Positions 9,247 through 18,655 of a DNA stretch of 64,000 nucleotides are shown here, piece after piece. The stretch's first letter is position 1; every line of letters starts with the position of its first letter. This stretch comes from Flavobacterium luteolum (GTDB taxonomy: Bacteria > Bacteroidota > Bacteroidia > Flavobacteriales > Flavobacteriaceae). The stretch lies in the NCBI RefSeq assembly GCF_027111275.1, contig NZ_CP114286.1, forward strand, positions 5,132,501 through 5,196,500. Reading direction: 5' to 3'. Made by a program: the position numbers and the translations under genes. The notes beneath the pieces were generated by a model. It did not search any database and had not been told where the DNA came from. It saw only the letters and a list, made by a program, of their open reading frames with translations.

Positions 9247-9978
9247 TCAAAAATTGCCAAACGTATTTCGATATTTAACCATCACTGTTTTGAATAAATC
9301 CTTATTTGACGGTGGCGAAAGCACAATCGCTTTTGAACCCGAATGAATGGATTCTTCGATATTATTTAGACTTTTTCCGCCTGTAGCCATTACTGGAAAA
9401 TCGGGAAATTTAGCTGTAATCTCTTTCACAATTTTAGCTGTGTTTGCTCCTCCAGAGACATGAAAAACATTTACCCCTGCTTCTATCTTTCCTTTCAGAA
9501 AATCATAATCAGATGAAGTTACGGTTGCGATAATTGGAATAGAAACTTTCTCTCTTATTTTTTTGACATCTTTATTCTCAAACGGAATATTTACAATAAT
9601 TCCCGATGCACCCGCTTGTTCAGCATAGAGAGCCATCTCTACAGATTTCTTACCTTTAGTTGTTCCGCCTCCAACACCGCAGACAACAGGTTTTCCAGCA
9701 AAATCAATCAACGTTTTAAAAATTTTTGGAGATGGCGGAAAAGGATAAACCGCCAGAATTGCATCGGCATCATTATTTTCGATAAGTGCCATATCTGTAG
9801 AAAAAAGAAATGATTTTATGTTTTCATTTTTCAGCAACAAACCTTGGCAGTTTTTACCAATAATCTCTGGTGTAGTGAGGGCTTTAGTAACGATTTTATT
9901 TCTTCTGAATAACCGATCCCAAAGTGAACTTTTCTTTTTATTTTCCCAGAATGAGCCTGAAATTGAACTAATCTGCAT
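9247..9978 (-). CDS. TIM-barrel protein of unknown function
   Basis: A 243-residue cytoplasmic protein with the pattern of a phosphate-binding (beta/alpha)8 barrel. Alternating strands and helices include the glycine-rich CGVGGGTTKGKK near residues 98-109, the strand IIATVTSSDYDF and a late VMATGGKSL loop, placed like the phosphate-gripping loops of phosphoribosylanthranilate isomerase- and KDPG aldolase-like barrels. I cannot assign a substrate. Homologous barrels are often automatically named 'hydrolase', which I do not adopt. It is monocistronic. Confidence 0.6.
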   Translation of the reverse strand: MQISSISGSFWENKKKSSLWDRLFRRNKIVTKALTTPEIIGKNCQGLLLKNENIKSFLFSTDMALIENNDADAILAVYPFPPSPKIFKTLIDFAGKPVVCGVGGGTTKGKKSVEMALYAEQAGASGIIVNIPFENKDVKKIREKVSIPIIATVTSSDYDFLKGKIEAGVNVFHVSGGANTAKIVKEITAKFPDFPVMATGGKSLNNIEESIHSGSKAIVLSPPSNKDLFKTVMVKYRNTFGNF

Positions 9979-10205
9979 GGTCTTATTTTTTACATTTCGG
10001 CCAAATTTAATACAGCAAAATCTAAATTTTCTTAAAATAAAAAGTGAAAATTCAGATTTTGTAATGAGTTAGGAAAAATTTGTAGTGAAATTAAATCTAG
10101 TAATTAATTCAATAAAAATCTCAGAAAAACTAAAATCCTATATTGTAATTTACAGTATATTCGCTACAAACCAAAAAACTAACTAAATTTAAAAACCATT
10201 AAATT

Positions 10206-11198
10206 ATGATTCGCAAAGCATTATTAGTTCTCATTTCTATTTTTTTACTCCAAAGCTGTAATGTAGGTACATCTGGAACCTGGAAAAACGAAAGCATTGA
10301 AAAAGATAAAAAAGAAGAAATAAAACTTTTGAATGATAAACTATTTAAAGCAATAATGAGCAATGATGTGAAAGGTGTAAGAGCATTGCTTGTCGATAAA
10401 CTAATCGAAAAAGATGGAGATAAAATCGACAAATTGATTAACGACATAAGTACTACTTATAAATCTGAAAGTTATAGAGTTCTCGATGAATATAATGTTG
10501 AAAATTCGTCAACTAATATTAGCAACACTTTATTGTCTGGAGCGTCTAAAGACAATGATTATGTCATAAATTATTTGGCTTTAAATAAAGACATGTATAC
10601 ATCACTATTTATACCTAATGGGCATTCTAATGAAATATTATTTACCATAATTTATGGAAAATATGACGATGAATGGAAAATAAATATATTTAGAGTTGGC
10701 CAATATAGCTTGCTTAAACAAACAGCACCTGATTATTATAAATTAGCACAAGAAAGCTATAAAAAAGCGTCTCTAATAGATGCCGTAAATTATAGTAGTT
10801 TAGCAAAACAGTGCTTGAGACCAGCAGATGAAAATTTTAAATATAAAAAAGAAAATGAAATAAATGATTTTCATAATAAGCTAATGAATGAAGTAAACTC
10901 GAAGTTCTCTTTACCATTAACTTTTGAAAATATTGAATCTAAGCCAAAGCTATGCAGCATTTATCCACAAGTAACAGCTGAAGGATATTTTCCAATGATT
11001 TGCTACTATTCAAATATTAACCTTAAAGACACCACGGCTTTAAAAATAGAAAATAATAAAGTTAAAACTGAAGTAAACAAATTATTCACTGGTCTTTACA
11101 AAGATAAAAAAGCTGTTTTATACAGAATATATAATGAAATGCCTGACGGAAAAAAAATAATTGACCACTATGGCATTGTTGATAAGATAAAAAATTAA
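10206..11198 (+). CDS. Lipoprotein of unknown function
   Basis: A 330-residue protein with a type II signal peptide. The lipobox LLQSC puts the acylated cysteine at residue 18, with charged K/E-rich sequence after it, so it should be anchored in an envelope membrane. The mature part is lysine- and asparagine-rich, with a helical repeat-like middle (YYKLAQESYKKASLIDAVNYSSLAKQ) reminiscent of a single TPR, but I find no assignable domain. It is monocistronic and ends at a strong terminator. Confidence 0.65.
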   Translation: MIRKALLVLISIFLLQSCNVGTSGTWKNESIEKDKKEEIKLLNDKLFKAIMSNDVKGVRALLVDKLIEKDGDKIDKLINDISTTYKSESYRVLDEYNVENSSTNISNTLLSGASKDNDYVINYLALNKDMYTSLFIPNGHSNEILFTIIYGKYDDEWKINIFRVGQYSLLKQTAPDYYKLAQESYKKASLIDAVNYSSLAKQCLRPADENFKYKKENEINDFHNKLMNEVNSKFSLPLTFENIESKPKLCSIYPQVTAEGYFPMICYYSNINLKDTTALKIENNKVKTEVNKLFTGLYKDKKAVLYRIYNEMPDGKKIIDHYGIVDKIKN

Positions 11199-11210
11199 TT
11201 GTTGTAAATA

Positions 11211-11247
11211 AAAAAAGCGAAAGGTTTAAACCTTTCGCTTTTTTTAT
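11211..11247. terminator. Bidirectional intrinsic terminator
   Basis: A perfect 14-bp stem (AAAAAAGCGAAAGG with CCTTTCGCTTTTTT) around a 6-nt TTTAAA spacer, flanked by A- and T-runs. It separates the lipoprotein gene from the convergent PepSY gene. Confidence 0.9.
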
Positions 11248-11260
11248 GATTTCAGAGATA

Positions 11261-12370
11261 TTAAGCCTTATTCTTCTTAGTTTTAGATTTTTTTCTCCCT
11301 TTCTTCCACCAAATTATAAATCCAGTTATAGGCAATGAAGCTCCAATCAAACTGACCAAACTCCAGATTATTTTTCCTGTAAGACCAAAGAAAACTCCTG
11401 TATGCAGATCGTGATTACTAGCTTCATAAATATCAGCAGCGTTATTGTCTTTGTATAATTTAGTTCTAAGCAACTGACCTGTTTTTCCATCAAAGAAAAG
11501 CGTATTTTGATTTCTTGCCCAATCATTTGGATACGTCATTCTTAATCGCAATTCTCCTGTTTTTCTGATAGAAAATGAAACTGAAGTTGCTCCAGGATAT
11601 TTTTCATTTGCATTTTCGTAAATAGTATTATAACGAACAGGAATTGTAGTCGAATCAATTTTAGCATTAGAAACCACTTCGTCCCCTTTTCTAAGCTTGC
11701 TTCCGGTAACCAAACTAACTCCTTTTTTTACTGCATCATATTTAAAATACGTTCCAGAAAAAGCAATTAAAAGCAGAAAAATTGAAGCATAAAATCCGAG
11801 AACTTGGTGTAAATCAAAATTGATTCTTTTAAACGAACCGCTCCATTTTATTTTTAAGGATTGTTTAAGCTGGCGTCTCTGTTTTGGAAACCATAAAATT
11901 AATCCCGTTATCAGCATAATAATAAAAATTACCACTGCCCAACCTTGAATAAATTCGCCAACTTCTCCTAACAACAAAGTGCGATGTATTTCTAGTACCG
12001 TATTCAGCCAATCTGCTCCCTGCTGATTGATTAAAGTTCCATCGTACGGATTGAAATAATATGTCTTTTTCTTTTTCGTAGAAATTTGAACGGCAGCATT
12101 CGGTTCCACTTTATCGATTTTTAAAGCGGTAATTTTCTGTTTGGGTTCAAGACGTTCGTAATTTTCAATTATAGTTTTTAAACCTATAAAGGGCTTTTCC
12201 TGAACAGGAACATGCATGTATTCTTTGTTCGTAAAATCGCGAATTTCTTCTTCAAAAACATAAAGAAAACCCGTGATGCTCACTATAAAAACAATGAGGC
12301 CCGATGCTAAACCGAGCCACAAATGTATTTGTCTAATTGTATTTTTAAAACCTTTGGTCATAATTTGCAA
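11261..12370 (-). CDS. PepSY-associated transmembrane protein
   Basis: A 369-residue inner-membrane protein of the PepSY_TM family. The first membrane helix (residues ~17-37) is followed by a PepSY-like periplasmic region, further helices near 140-160, 195-215 and 335-352, and a basic tail (KKGRKKSKTKKNKA). Family members are encoded beside TonB-dependent siderophore receptors and are thought to act in ferric-siderophore reduction. Here it lies 46 bp downstream of such a receptor, in the same direction. An ATG three codons in (MTKGF) is an alternative start. Confidence 0.88.
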   Translation of the reverse strand: MQIMTKGFKNTIRQIHLWLGLASGLIVFIVSITGFLYVFEEEIRDFTNKEYMHVPVQEKPFIGLKTIIENYERLEPKQKITALKIDKVEPNAAVQISTKKKKTYYFNPYDGTLINQQGADWLNTVLEIHRTLLLGEVGEFIQGWAVVIFIIMLITGLILWFPKQRRQLKQSLKIKWSGSFKRINFDLHQVLGFYASIFLLLIAFSGTYFKYDAVKKGVSLVTGSKLRKGDEVVSNAKIDSTTIPVRYNTIYENANEKYPGATSVSFSIRKTGELRLRMTYPNDWARNQNTLFFDGKTGQLLRTKLYKDNNAADIYEASNHDLHTGVFFGLTGKIIWSLVSLIGASLPITGFIIWWKKGRKKSKTKKNKA

Positions 12371-12416
12371 TAAAATCCAAATGTAGAAATATCATTTTAA
12401 ATGACGAATTGTATTC

Positions 12417-14798
12417 TTAGAATTTAAACGTAATATTTCCTGTAACTCTTGTTGGGTTTTGAGCTGCTAAACGATATGACCAATATTTCTCATTCGTAAG
12501 ATTGTCAACTTTTAAGCCTAATCTGAATTTTGGTCTGTCGTAAAACACAGAAGCATCCAAAACGGTATAAGAAGGAATACTGAATTTAAATGTTGAAGTA
12601 TTGGTTTGGTAGTACTCACTTCCATAAATTCCACCAAATCCAAATCCAAGACCAGAAGCTGCTCCTTCGGTTAATCTATAACTTGCCCAAAGATTGGCTG
12701 TTGTAGGCGAACCAGCTGTTGTAGGTCGTAAACCATTAATACTCGGATTTGCTTTTGTATATTCACTATCATTATAAGTATAACCAGCAACGATGTTTAA
12801 ACCTTTAATCGGATTTGCAATAAATTCTGCTTCAAAACCTTTACTCAATTGTGTTCCGTCTTGAATCTGGAAATTTACATGATCTGGATCATCGCGAGTT
12901 ACATTAGTAACTTTAATATCATAATAACTAAAAGTTGCGCTAATTTTATTAAAGTCAAACTTAACTCCACCTTCTAGCTGATTCGCTTGATTTGGTTTGA
13001 AAGTATTTCCGTAGAAATCAGATCCACCCACATTATTGAATCCGTTCATATAATTTCCAAAAACAGATACTTTATCTTTAACCACTTGGTAAACGGCACC
13101 AAATCTAGGAGAAAATGCCGTCTGATTGTAATTTCCTGCAATAGAATCACGGCTTGGGTAATACACTCCTTTGTTAATATAACGATCGGCTCTAACACCT
13201 CCCATTACCAATAATCTATCGGTAACATTTAATACATCTGACACGTAGGCACTATAAGTTCTTTCGTTGTTTGACACCATGTTGGTATAAGTAGCATTTT
13301 GAAATAAAGGCTCAATTTTATTTAGAGTAAAATTGTTATAAGCATCACCAGGTTTTCTAAAATTAAGCGCTGGCATATTTACCGTTGCATCATTACGAGT
13401 TGCGCGAAGGCTGTAAAAATCTAATCCTGCTACTACTCTATTTCGCAATTTTCCGATTTTAAAATCTCCATTAAAGTTTTGCTGAATATCAGTTCCGTAA
13501 TAAGGATAATCTTGATTGGTAACTTGCTGTCTCAACGTTTCATTACTTAACATAGTCAAAGCCACAACATAGCCTTCAGATGAAGATCTTGTGCGCGAAA
13601 CGATAGTTTGTGAAGTCCATTCATCAGAAATTTTATATTTCAATTGTGCAAAAATATTGTATTGCTGACCTGTGTAATTTACTGTATTATTGGCAAAAGA
13701 AAGATTGTACGGAATTCCTAATTCTTCAATGCTGTGCGCTGTAGCATCTGCTTTTGTATAAGGCGTTAATCGCGTTGGCGAAGTCCCTTTTGAAGCACTA
13801 AACTCAGCATCAATTAATAATGTCAATCTTTCATTTACTTCATAAGAAAAACTTGGCGCAATAAAAAAGCTTTTGTTGAATCCAGCGTCCTGAAAACTTC
13901 TTTCGCTATGTAAAGCAGTATTGATTCTAAAAAGAGCTGTTTTGTCTTCGTTAAGTGGCGTATTGATATCAGCCGTTAAACGATTCAAATCCCAGTCACC
14001 AGCTGAAAAAGAAACTTCTCCTTTAAAGAAATTAAAAGGCTTTTTGGTTACTCTGTTAAACAATCCTCCAAAAGAAGAAATCGTACTTCCAAACAACGTT
14101 GCCGATGGTCCTTTTATGACTTCAATACGCTCTAAATTTGACGGATCGATTGAGTTATACGTAAAACTTCCAACTCCGTTTCTAACCAATTGCGGTGTCG
14201 CAAAACCTCTAGAAATGTTGGTTGTTCTTCCTTGGTTTCTCACTTCGGCAATACCAGCACCAGGAACGTTTTTAAAAGCACTGTTATAATCTGTTATAAC
14301 TTGTTCTTTCATCAATTCCTTGCTTACAATAGTATAAACCTGCGGATTTTCCATGTTTTTCAGTTTCATTTTAGAAACCTCTTCACTTTCTTTTCTAGCA
14401 AATCGATTTCCTCCAGAACTTACAATTACTTCCTCTAATTTTTGAGAAGTATAAGTCAGTTCAAAATCAAGTGTTACTTCAGTATTATTCTGATCCACAA
14501 TAACTGAAGCTGGAGAAGATTCATAACCGTTTAGTTTTATTTCAACTAAATAAGTTCCAAACGGAATATTTTTTAATTGATATGTACCATCAGAATCGGT
14601 AGTTGCAGTTTTATTTAATTCTGAAATTTTAACTGTTGCACCTTGTAAATAATTTCCGTCTTTAACGATTGCCTTACCAGAAATTGTACCCACAGTTGAT
14701 TGAGAGAAGGCTTGTTCTGAACATAAAAAAATGATCAAAAAAGCAATAAACACTTGACATAAATATTTGTCATTTAGTGTTTTAAAAATTGTTTTCAT
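12417..14798 (-). CDS. TonB-dependent siderophore receptor
   Basis: A 793-residue outer-membrane receptor. It has an N-terminal signal sequence (about 1-32, ending SEQAFSQ), a carboxypeptidase-regulatory-like domain (~36-112), a plug (~130-250) containing NVPGAGIAEVRNQGR and IEVIKGPSATLFGS, and a 22-strand-type barrel ending in aromatic GNITFKF. The plug layout and TTNISRGFA fit the FhuA/FecA-like siderophore group. With the downstream PepSY protein it forms an iron-uptake operon; the cognate siderophore is unknown. Confidence 0.92.
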   Translation of the reverse strand: MKTIFKTLNDKYLCQVFIAFLIIFLCSEQAFSQSTVGTISGKAIVKDGNYLQGATVKISELNKTATTDSDGTYQLKNIPFGTYLVEIKLNGYESSPASVIVDQNNTEVTLDFELTYTSQKLEEVIVSSGGNRFARKESEEVSKMKLKNMENPQVYTIVSKELMKEQVITDYNSAFKNVPGAGIAEVRNQGRTTNISRGFATPQLVRNGVGSFTYNSIDPSNLERIEVIKGPSATLFGSTISSFGGLFNRVTKKPFNFFKGEVSFSAGDWDLNRLTADINTPLNEDKTALFRINTALHSERSFQDAGFNKSFFIAPSFSYEVNERLTLLIDAEFSASKGTSPTRLTPYTKADATAHSIEELGIPYNLSFANNTVNYTGQQYNIFAQLKYKISDEWTSQTIVSRTRSSSEGYVVALTMLSNETLRQQVTNQDYPYYGTDIQQNFNGDFKIGKLRNRVVAGLDFYSLRATRNDATVNMPALNFRKPGDAYNNFTLNKIEPLFQNATYTNMVSNNERTYSAYVSDVLNVTDRLLVMGGVRADRYINKGVYYPSRDSIAGNYNQTAFSPRFGAVYQVVKDKVSVFGNYMNGFNNVGGSDFYGNTFKPNQANQLEGGVKFDFNKISATFSYYDIKVTNVTRDDPDHVNFQIQDGTQLSKGFEAEFIANPIKGLNIVAGYTYNDSEYTKANPSINGLRPTTAGSPTTANLWASYRLTEGAASGLGFGFGGIYGSEYYQTNTSTFKFSIPSYTVLDASVFYDRPKFRLGLKVDNLTNEKYWSYRLAAQNPTRVTGNITFKF

Positions 14799-14834
14799 AT
14801 AAAATTCGTAATTTATCCTTATTTAGACTGGTTA

Positions 14835-14842
14835 CAAATATA
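14835..14842 (-). promoter_or_regulatory. Probable -7 element of the iron-uptake operon
   Basis: On the minus strand 14842-14835 reads TATATTTG, an exact TAnnTTTG, which would start transcription about 30 nt before the receptor ATG. No clear TTG sits 20 bp upstream. I see no Fur box I would defend, and nothing else in the remaining gap up to 15140, which is AT-rich without repeats. Confidence 0.5.
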
Positions 14843-15140
14843 TAAACGAGAACTGGATTCTTAAAGAAAGATTAAAACTTTCTTAAAAAATAATTAAGAG
14901 AGCGATATATGATACAAACTCTTTTAGAATTGAAAAAAAATCTATCTAAAAACCAACCACACCACGGAAATTAAATTATAATTTTTCTTGTGTTTCATCA
15001 ACTAGTTTTCAGTTATTTATAAGTCAATCAATGCGTTTCAAATAAAAATCGGGTTGCACAAACCGTTATTCTTTTCTATTTTTATAAAATCTGGTGAAAC
15101 TCTTTAACCTGATTTTAATAATAAATAAGAGAAAATTAAA

Positions 15141-16040
15141 ATGAGCAACGACAAAAAACTAAAAGCTGTCGCTTTCGGAGAAGTACTTTGGGATATTTTT
15201 GGTAATGAGAAAAAAATTGGTGGAGCGCCTTTAAATGTAGCCCTTCGTATGAAAGCTTTAGGAGCCGATTCTAATATGATTAGCTGTGTAGGAAACGATG
15301 CAGACGGAGAAGCAATTATAACCGAAGTAAAAAAATTAGGATTGAATACCGATACTATTCTAAAATCGGATGATTTTCCAACTGGATTGGTAAATGTCAC
15401 GTTGGACGAAAGTAAATCGGCTACTTATGAAATTCTTTACCCTTCTGCTTGGGATAAAATTACCTTAAACGAAGAAGCAAGAGAACTAGTTGTAAACTCC
15501 GATGTTTTAATCTACGGAAGCTTAGTTTGTCGAGATGAAGTTTCTAGAAATGCTCTAGAAGAATTGCTCAACACGCACACCTATAAAGTTTTTGATGTCA
15601 ATCTAAGAAAACCTCATTACGATTACGAAATTCTACAGCATTTAATGCAGTCTGCTAATTTTATCAAATTTAATGATGAGGAAATAACTGAAATCAGTGC
15701 TGCTTTAGATTCGCCTTATACGACTATAGAGGAGAATATGAATTTTATTTGTTCGCTAACAAATGCCACAGCAATTTGTGTCACAAGAGGAAAAGATGGT
15801 GCGCTTTTATTATGGGATAAACATCTATACGAAAATGAAGGCTATACTGTAAAAGTCGAAGATACGGTTGGTGCTGGCGATTCTTTTTTAGGAGCTTTAG
15901 TCACTTCACTTTTAAACGGAAAACAACCACAAGAAGCTTTAAATTTTGCTTGCGCAACAGGAGCTTTGGTAGCTGGATCTACAGGCGGAAATCCTGATAT
16001 TCGTATAACTGATATCGAAAATCTGATTAATAAAAATTAA
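15141..16040 (+). CDS. PfkB-family carbohydrate kinase (probable fructokinase)
   Basis: A 299-residue ribokinase-fold sugar kinase. The N-terminal GGAPLNVALRMKALG is the substrate-binding PfkB signature, and DTVGAGDSFLGAL near the C-terminus holds the catalytic base D247 and the anion hole. It would phosphorylate a free sugar with ATP. The next genes are sucrose-phosphate synthase and a GH32-like protein, so fructose is the most sensible substrate (context inference). It is separated from the next gene by a hairpin terminator. Confidence 0.88.
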   Translation: MSNDKKLKAVAFGEVLWDIFGNEKKIGGAPLNVALRMKALGADSNMISCVGNDADGEAIITEVKKLGLNTDTILKSDDFPTGLVNVTLDESKSATYEILYPSAWDKITLNEEARELVVNSDVLIYGSLVCRDEVSRNALEELLNTHTYKVFDVNLRKPHYDYEILQHLMQSANFIKFNDEEITEISAALDSPYTTIEENMNFICSLTNATAICVTRGKDGALLLWDKHLYENEGYTVKVEDTVGAGDSFLGALVTSLLNGKQPQEALNFACATGALVAGSTGGNPDIRITDIENLINKN

Positions 16041-16062
16041 TATTCTTTTAGATAGAATAGTC

Positions 16063-16095
16063 AAACCCGTCAGGTTTTTAAAACCTATCAGGTTT
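16063..16095. repeat. Small intergenic inverted repeat
   Basis: AGGTTTT/AAAACCT (16072-16078 with 16080-16086), flanked by AAACC/GGTTT, makes a nested hairpin typical of the short dispersed repeats of flavobacterial intergenic DNA. It lacks a T-run, so it is probably not a terminator. Confidence 0.5.
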
Positions 16096-16121
16096 ACAAC
16101 ACATAAAATAAATTATTTGCG

Positions 16122-16150
16122 AAGCCTGATTTCTAAAATCAGGCTTTTTT
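16122..16150 (+). terminator. Intrinsic terminator after fructokinase
   Basis: A 9-bp stem AAGCCTGAT/ATCAGGCTT with a 7-nt loop is followed directly by TTTTT. It is the likely transcript end of the sugar kinase gene, although some read-through into the synthase gene is possible. Confidence 0.8.
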
Positions 16151-16269
16151 ATACTTAAATCATTCCTTTTTGCTTTCAAACATGGGAAATATGTAAATTT
16201 AAAATGGAATTATTTCTTCCTAATCAATATGGGCGCAGTAACTTGTGATTTCAAATAATTTAAGGAAGA

Positions 16270-18450
16270 ATGATGAAAAAATTACGAATTTCTCTTATCA
16301 ATATTCACGGACTTTTAAAAGGTTCTGGTTTAGAAATCGGACGAGATGCAGACAACGGAGGCCAGACCAAATATATTTACGAATTAGCCGAATTTTTATC
16401 GCAGCATGAAGATGTAGAACACGTTCATCTTTTTACAAGATTAATTGATGATCCTGCTCTTTCGCCAGAATATGCTGTGCCTGTTGAAATTATAAATGAT
16501 AAACTAGACATAAGAAGAATTCCGTTTTTAGGAAAAAAATACAAAGCAAAAGAACAGCTTTGGGAAGGGCTTGATCTTTTTGTAAATGGTGCAATGCAGC
16601 ACATTAAACAGCATAATATTTTCCCAGATTGGATTCACTCTCATTACGCCGATGCTGGTTACGCCGCCGCCGAATTATCAGCTGTTTTAAATATTCCTTT
16701 TGCTCACACCGGACATTCATTAGGATTTTATAAAAAGAAAAAATTAATCGAAGGCGGAGAAACAGAAGAAGAACTCGAAAAAAAATTCAAATTCAGCACC
16801 AGAATTGCGGCAGAAGAAAGAACTCTAGAACTCGCTGAATTTATTGTTACTTCGACCGAGCAGGAAATTGAAACCTACAAAGCCTACAAAAATTTCGAAC
16901 TGGGAAAATACCACGCCATTTCTCCCGGAATTGATACCCGAAAATTTGTTCCTTATTACTATCAGGAAAATGATTCTGAGAAAAACATGGAAGAAATACA
17001 ACGAAAATATTGGGTTCAGGAAAGCATTTCGAAATTTCTAACCAATCCGCACAAGCCAATTATTCTGGCACTTTCGAGGCCTGACCGACATAAAAACTTG
17101 AACACTTTAATTGAAGTTTACGGAAAAGACAAAGAACTTCAAAGCATTGCCAATCTGGTCATTTTTGCGGGTATTCGAAAAGACATTGCCAAAATGCCAG
17201 AATCTGAAAAGAACGTCTTAACCGATTTGCTTCTTTTGATGGACAAATACGATTTGTACGGAAAAATGGCCATTCCGAAAAAACATGATGTCGAAAATGA
17301 AGTTTCGATTATCTATCGTTATGCCGCAGAAAAAAGAGGCGTTTTTGTGAATTTAGCTTTGCATGAAAACTTTGGCTTAACTGTTATCGAATCGGCTAGT
17401 TCTGGACTTCCTGTTGTGGTAACTAAAAACGGTGGACCTTCAGAAATTATTCCGGTCTGTCAAAACGGAGAATTAGTCAATCCGCAAGAAGAAAGTCAGA
17501 TTAAAAAAGCGCTTCGCAATATTTTAACCGATGAAAATAAATGGAAATATTATTCGAATAATGGAGCCATCAATATCCAGAAATACTACAGCTGGCTGAG
17601 TCACGTCAATCAATATGTTGATCTTGTAAAAGAAAACCTCTCCCTTTCTTCGGGTGCTGGAATTAAAAAACAGCATTATCCGAATATCAACATCGAGAGA
17701 TTAAAAAGAAAAATCGATCATTTATTGGTTTCTGACATTGACGGAACTTTAATTGAACCAAAACTGGCAAATCCAGGTTTAAAAGAACTAAAAGCGCACC
17801 TTATCAATCGTACCGATAAAATGGCTTTTGCTATGGCCTCTGGACGAAATTTAGCTTTAGTAAAAAAAGTCATCGACGAAGAAGAGTTTCCCCTACCCGA
17901 TTTCATTATCTGTTCTGTCGGAACCGAAATTTATTACACCAACGGAAACGATTATATTTTAGATAAAGGTTGGGCAAAATTTCTTTCTGGAAGATGGAAA
18001 AGAGAAGAAATTGTCAATAAACTAAAAGCAATTAAATGGATTAAACTTCAGGAAGAAGAAGCTCAGAATCCATATAAAATCTCTTATTACTATGACAAAG
18101 AAAACTACAATCATGATGAATTAATTGCGGTTTTAGGAACAGGCTGGTATAAAGTGAATATTATTCCGAGTCACGGACAATTTTTAGACTTTATTCCGAA
18201 AAGAGCCTCCAAAGGAAATGCCATTAAATTTTTATGCCGAAAATGGTCAATTCCGCTCAGTAATGTAATTGCCGCTGGAGATTCAGGAAATGACGTCGAT
18301 ATGTTTAGAGGTCCTGTTAAAGGAATTATTGTTGGAAACCGAAGCGCAGAACTGGCAGATTACGAGACAACAAAAAGCATATATGTCGCTAAAACTTCGG
18401 CTTCAGAAGGAATTTTGGAAGGTTTAAAACATTATAAAGTCATAAAATAA
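16270..18450 (+). CDS. Bifunctional sucrose-phosphate synthase/phosphatase
   Basis: A 726-residue cytoplasmic enzyme. Residues ~1-460 form a GT4 glycosyltransferase of the sucrose-phosphate synthase type (GGQTKYIYELAEFL near 29-42, then HSHYADAGYAAAELS, HTGHSLGFYKK, ALSRPDRHKN and the nucleotide-sugar site HENFGLTVIESASSGLPVV). It would join a UDP/ADP-glucose to fructose-6-phosphate. Residues ~483-726 are a HAD-IIB phosphatase with DIDGT (D488) and GDSGND, expected to remove the phosphate and give sucrose. An intact two-domain form suggests both steps occur. Neighbouring genes encode a fructokinase and a GH32-like protein. Confidence 0.92.
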   Translation: MMKKLRISLINIHGLLKGSGLEIGRDADNGGQTKYIYELAEFLSQHEDVEHVHLFTRLIDDPALSPEYAVPVEIINDKLDIRRIPFLGKKYKAKEQLWEGLDLFVNGAMQHIKQHNIFPDWIHSHYADAGYAAAELSAVLNIPFAHTGHSLGFYKKKKLIEGGETEEELEKKFKFSTRIAAEERTLELAEFIVTSTEQEIETYKAYKNFELGKYHAISPGIDTRKFVPYYYQENDSEKNMEEIQRKYWVQESISKFLTNPHKPIILALSRPDRHKNLNTLIEVYGKDKELQSIANLVIFAGIRKDIAKMPESEKNVLTDLLLLMDKYDLYGKMAIPKKHDVENEVSIIYRYAAEKRGVFVNLALHENFGLTVIESASSGLPVVVTKNGGPSEIIPVCQNGELVNPQEESQIKKALRNILTDENKWKYYSNNGAINIQKYYSWLSHVNQYVDLVKENLSLSSGAGIKKQHYPNINIERLKRKIDHLLVSDIDGTLIEPKLANPGLKELKAHLINRTDKMAFAMASGRNLALVKKVIDEEEFPLPDFIICSVGTEIYYTNGNDYILDKGWAKFLSGRWKREEIVNKLKAIKWIKLQEEEAQNPYKISYYYDKENYNHDELIAVLGTGWYKVNIIPSHGQFLDFIPKRASKGNAIKFLCRKWSIPLSNVIAAGDSGNDVDMFRGPVKGIIVGNRSAELADYETTKSIYVAKTSASEGILEGLKHYKVIK

Positions 18451-18536
18451 CATTGTTGAGTTTATAATTTTAAACATATAGAAACATAGATTTATATTTT
18501 GAATTAAAAAAGAGTATTAAAAGAAACTAATTTCTA

Positions 18537-18562
18537 ACACATAGAGCTATGTGTTTTTATTA
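18537..18562 (+). terminator. Hairpin after the sucrose synthase gene
   Basis: ACACATAG-AG-CTATGTGT (18537-18554) is a tight stem followed by TTTTTATT. It may terminate the synthase transcript. Related CTATGTGTTT and AAACATAG words flank it, so it could also belong to a dispersed repeat. Confidence 0.55.
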
Positions 18563-18655
18563 TTAGTGAAATGCCTTTCTAGACAAAGTAAAGTTATGAT
18601 TCTATGTGTTTAAAAAAATTAAAAATATACTAACAGTTTAAAAATAAGTAATAAA

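Noticed and set aside
13921..14289. 122-codon open frame antisense to the siderophore receptor
   Set aside because: It mirrors the codon pattern of the receptor gene; no recognisable protein features.
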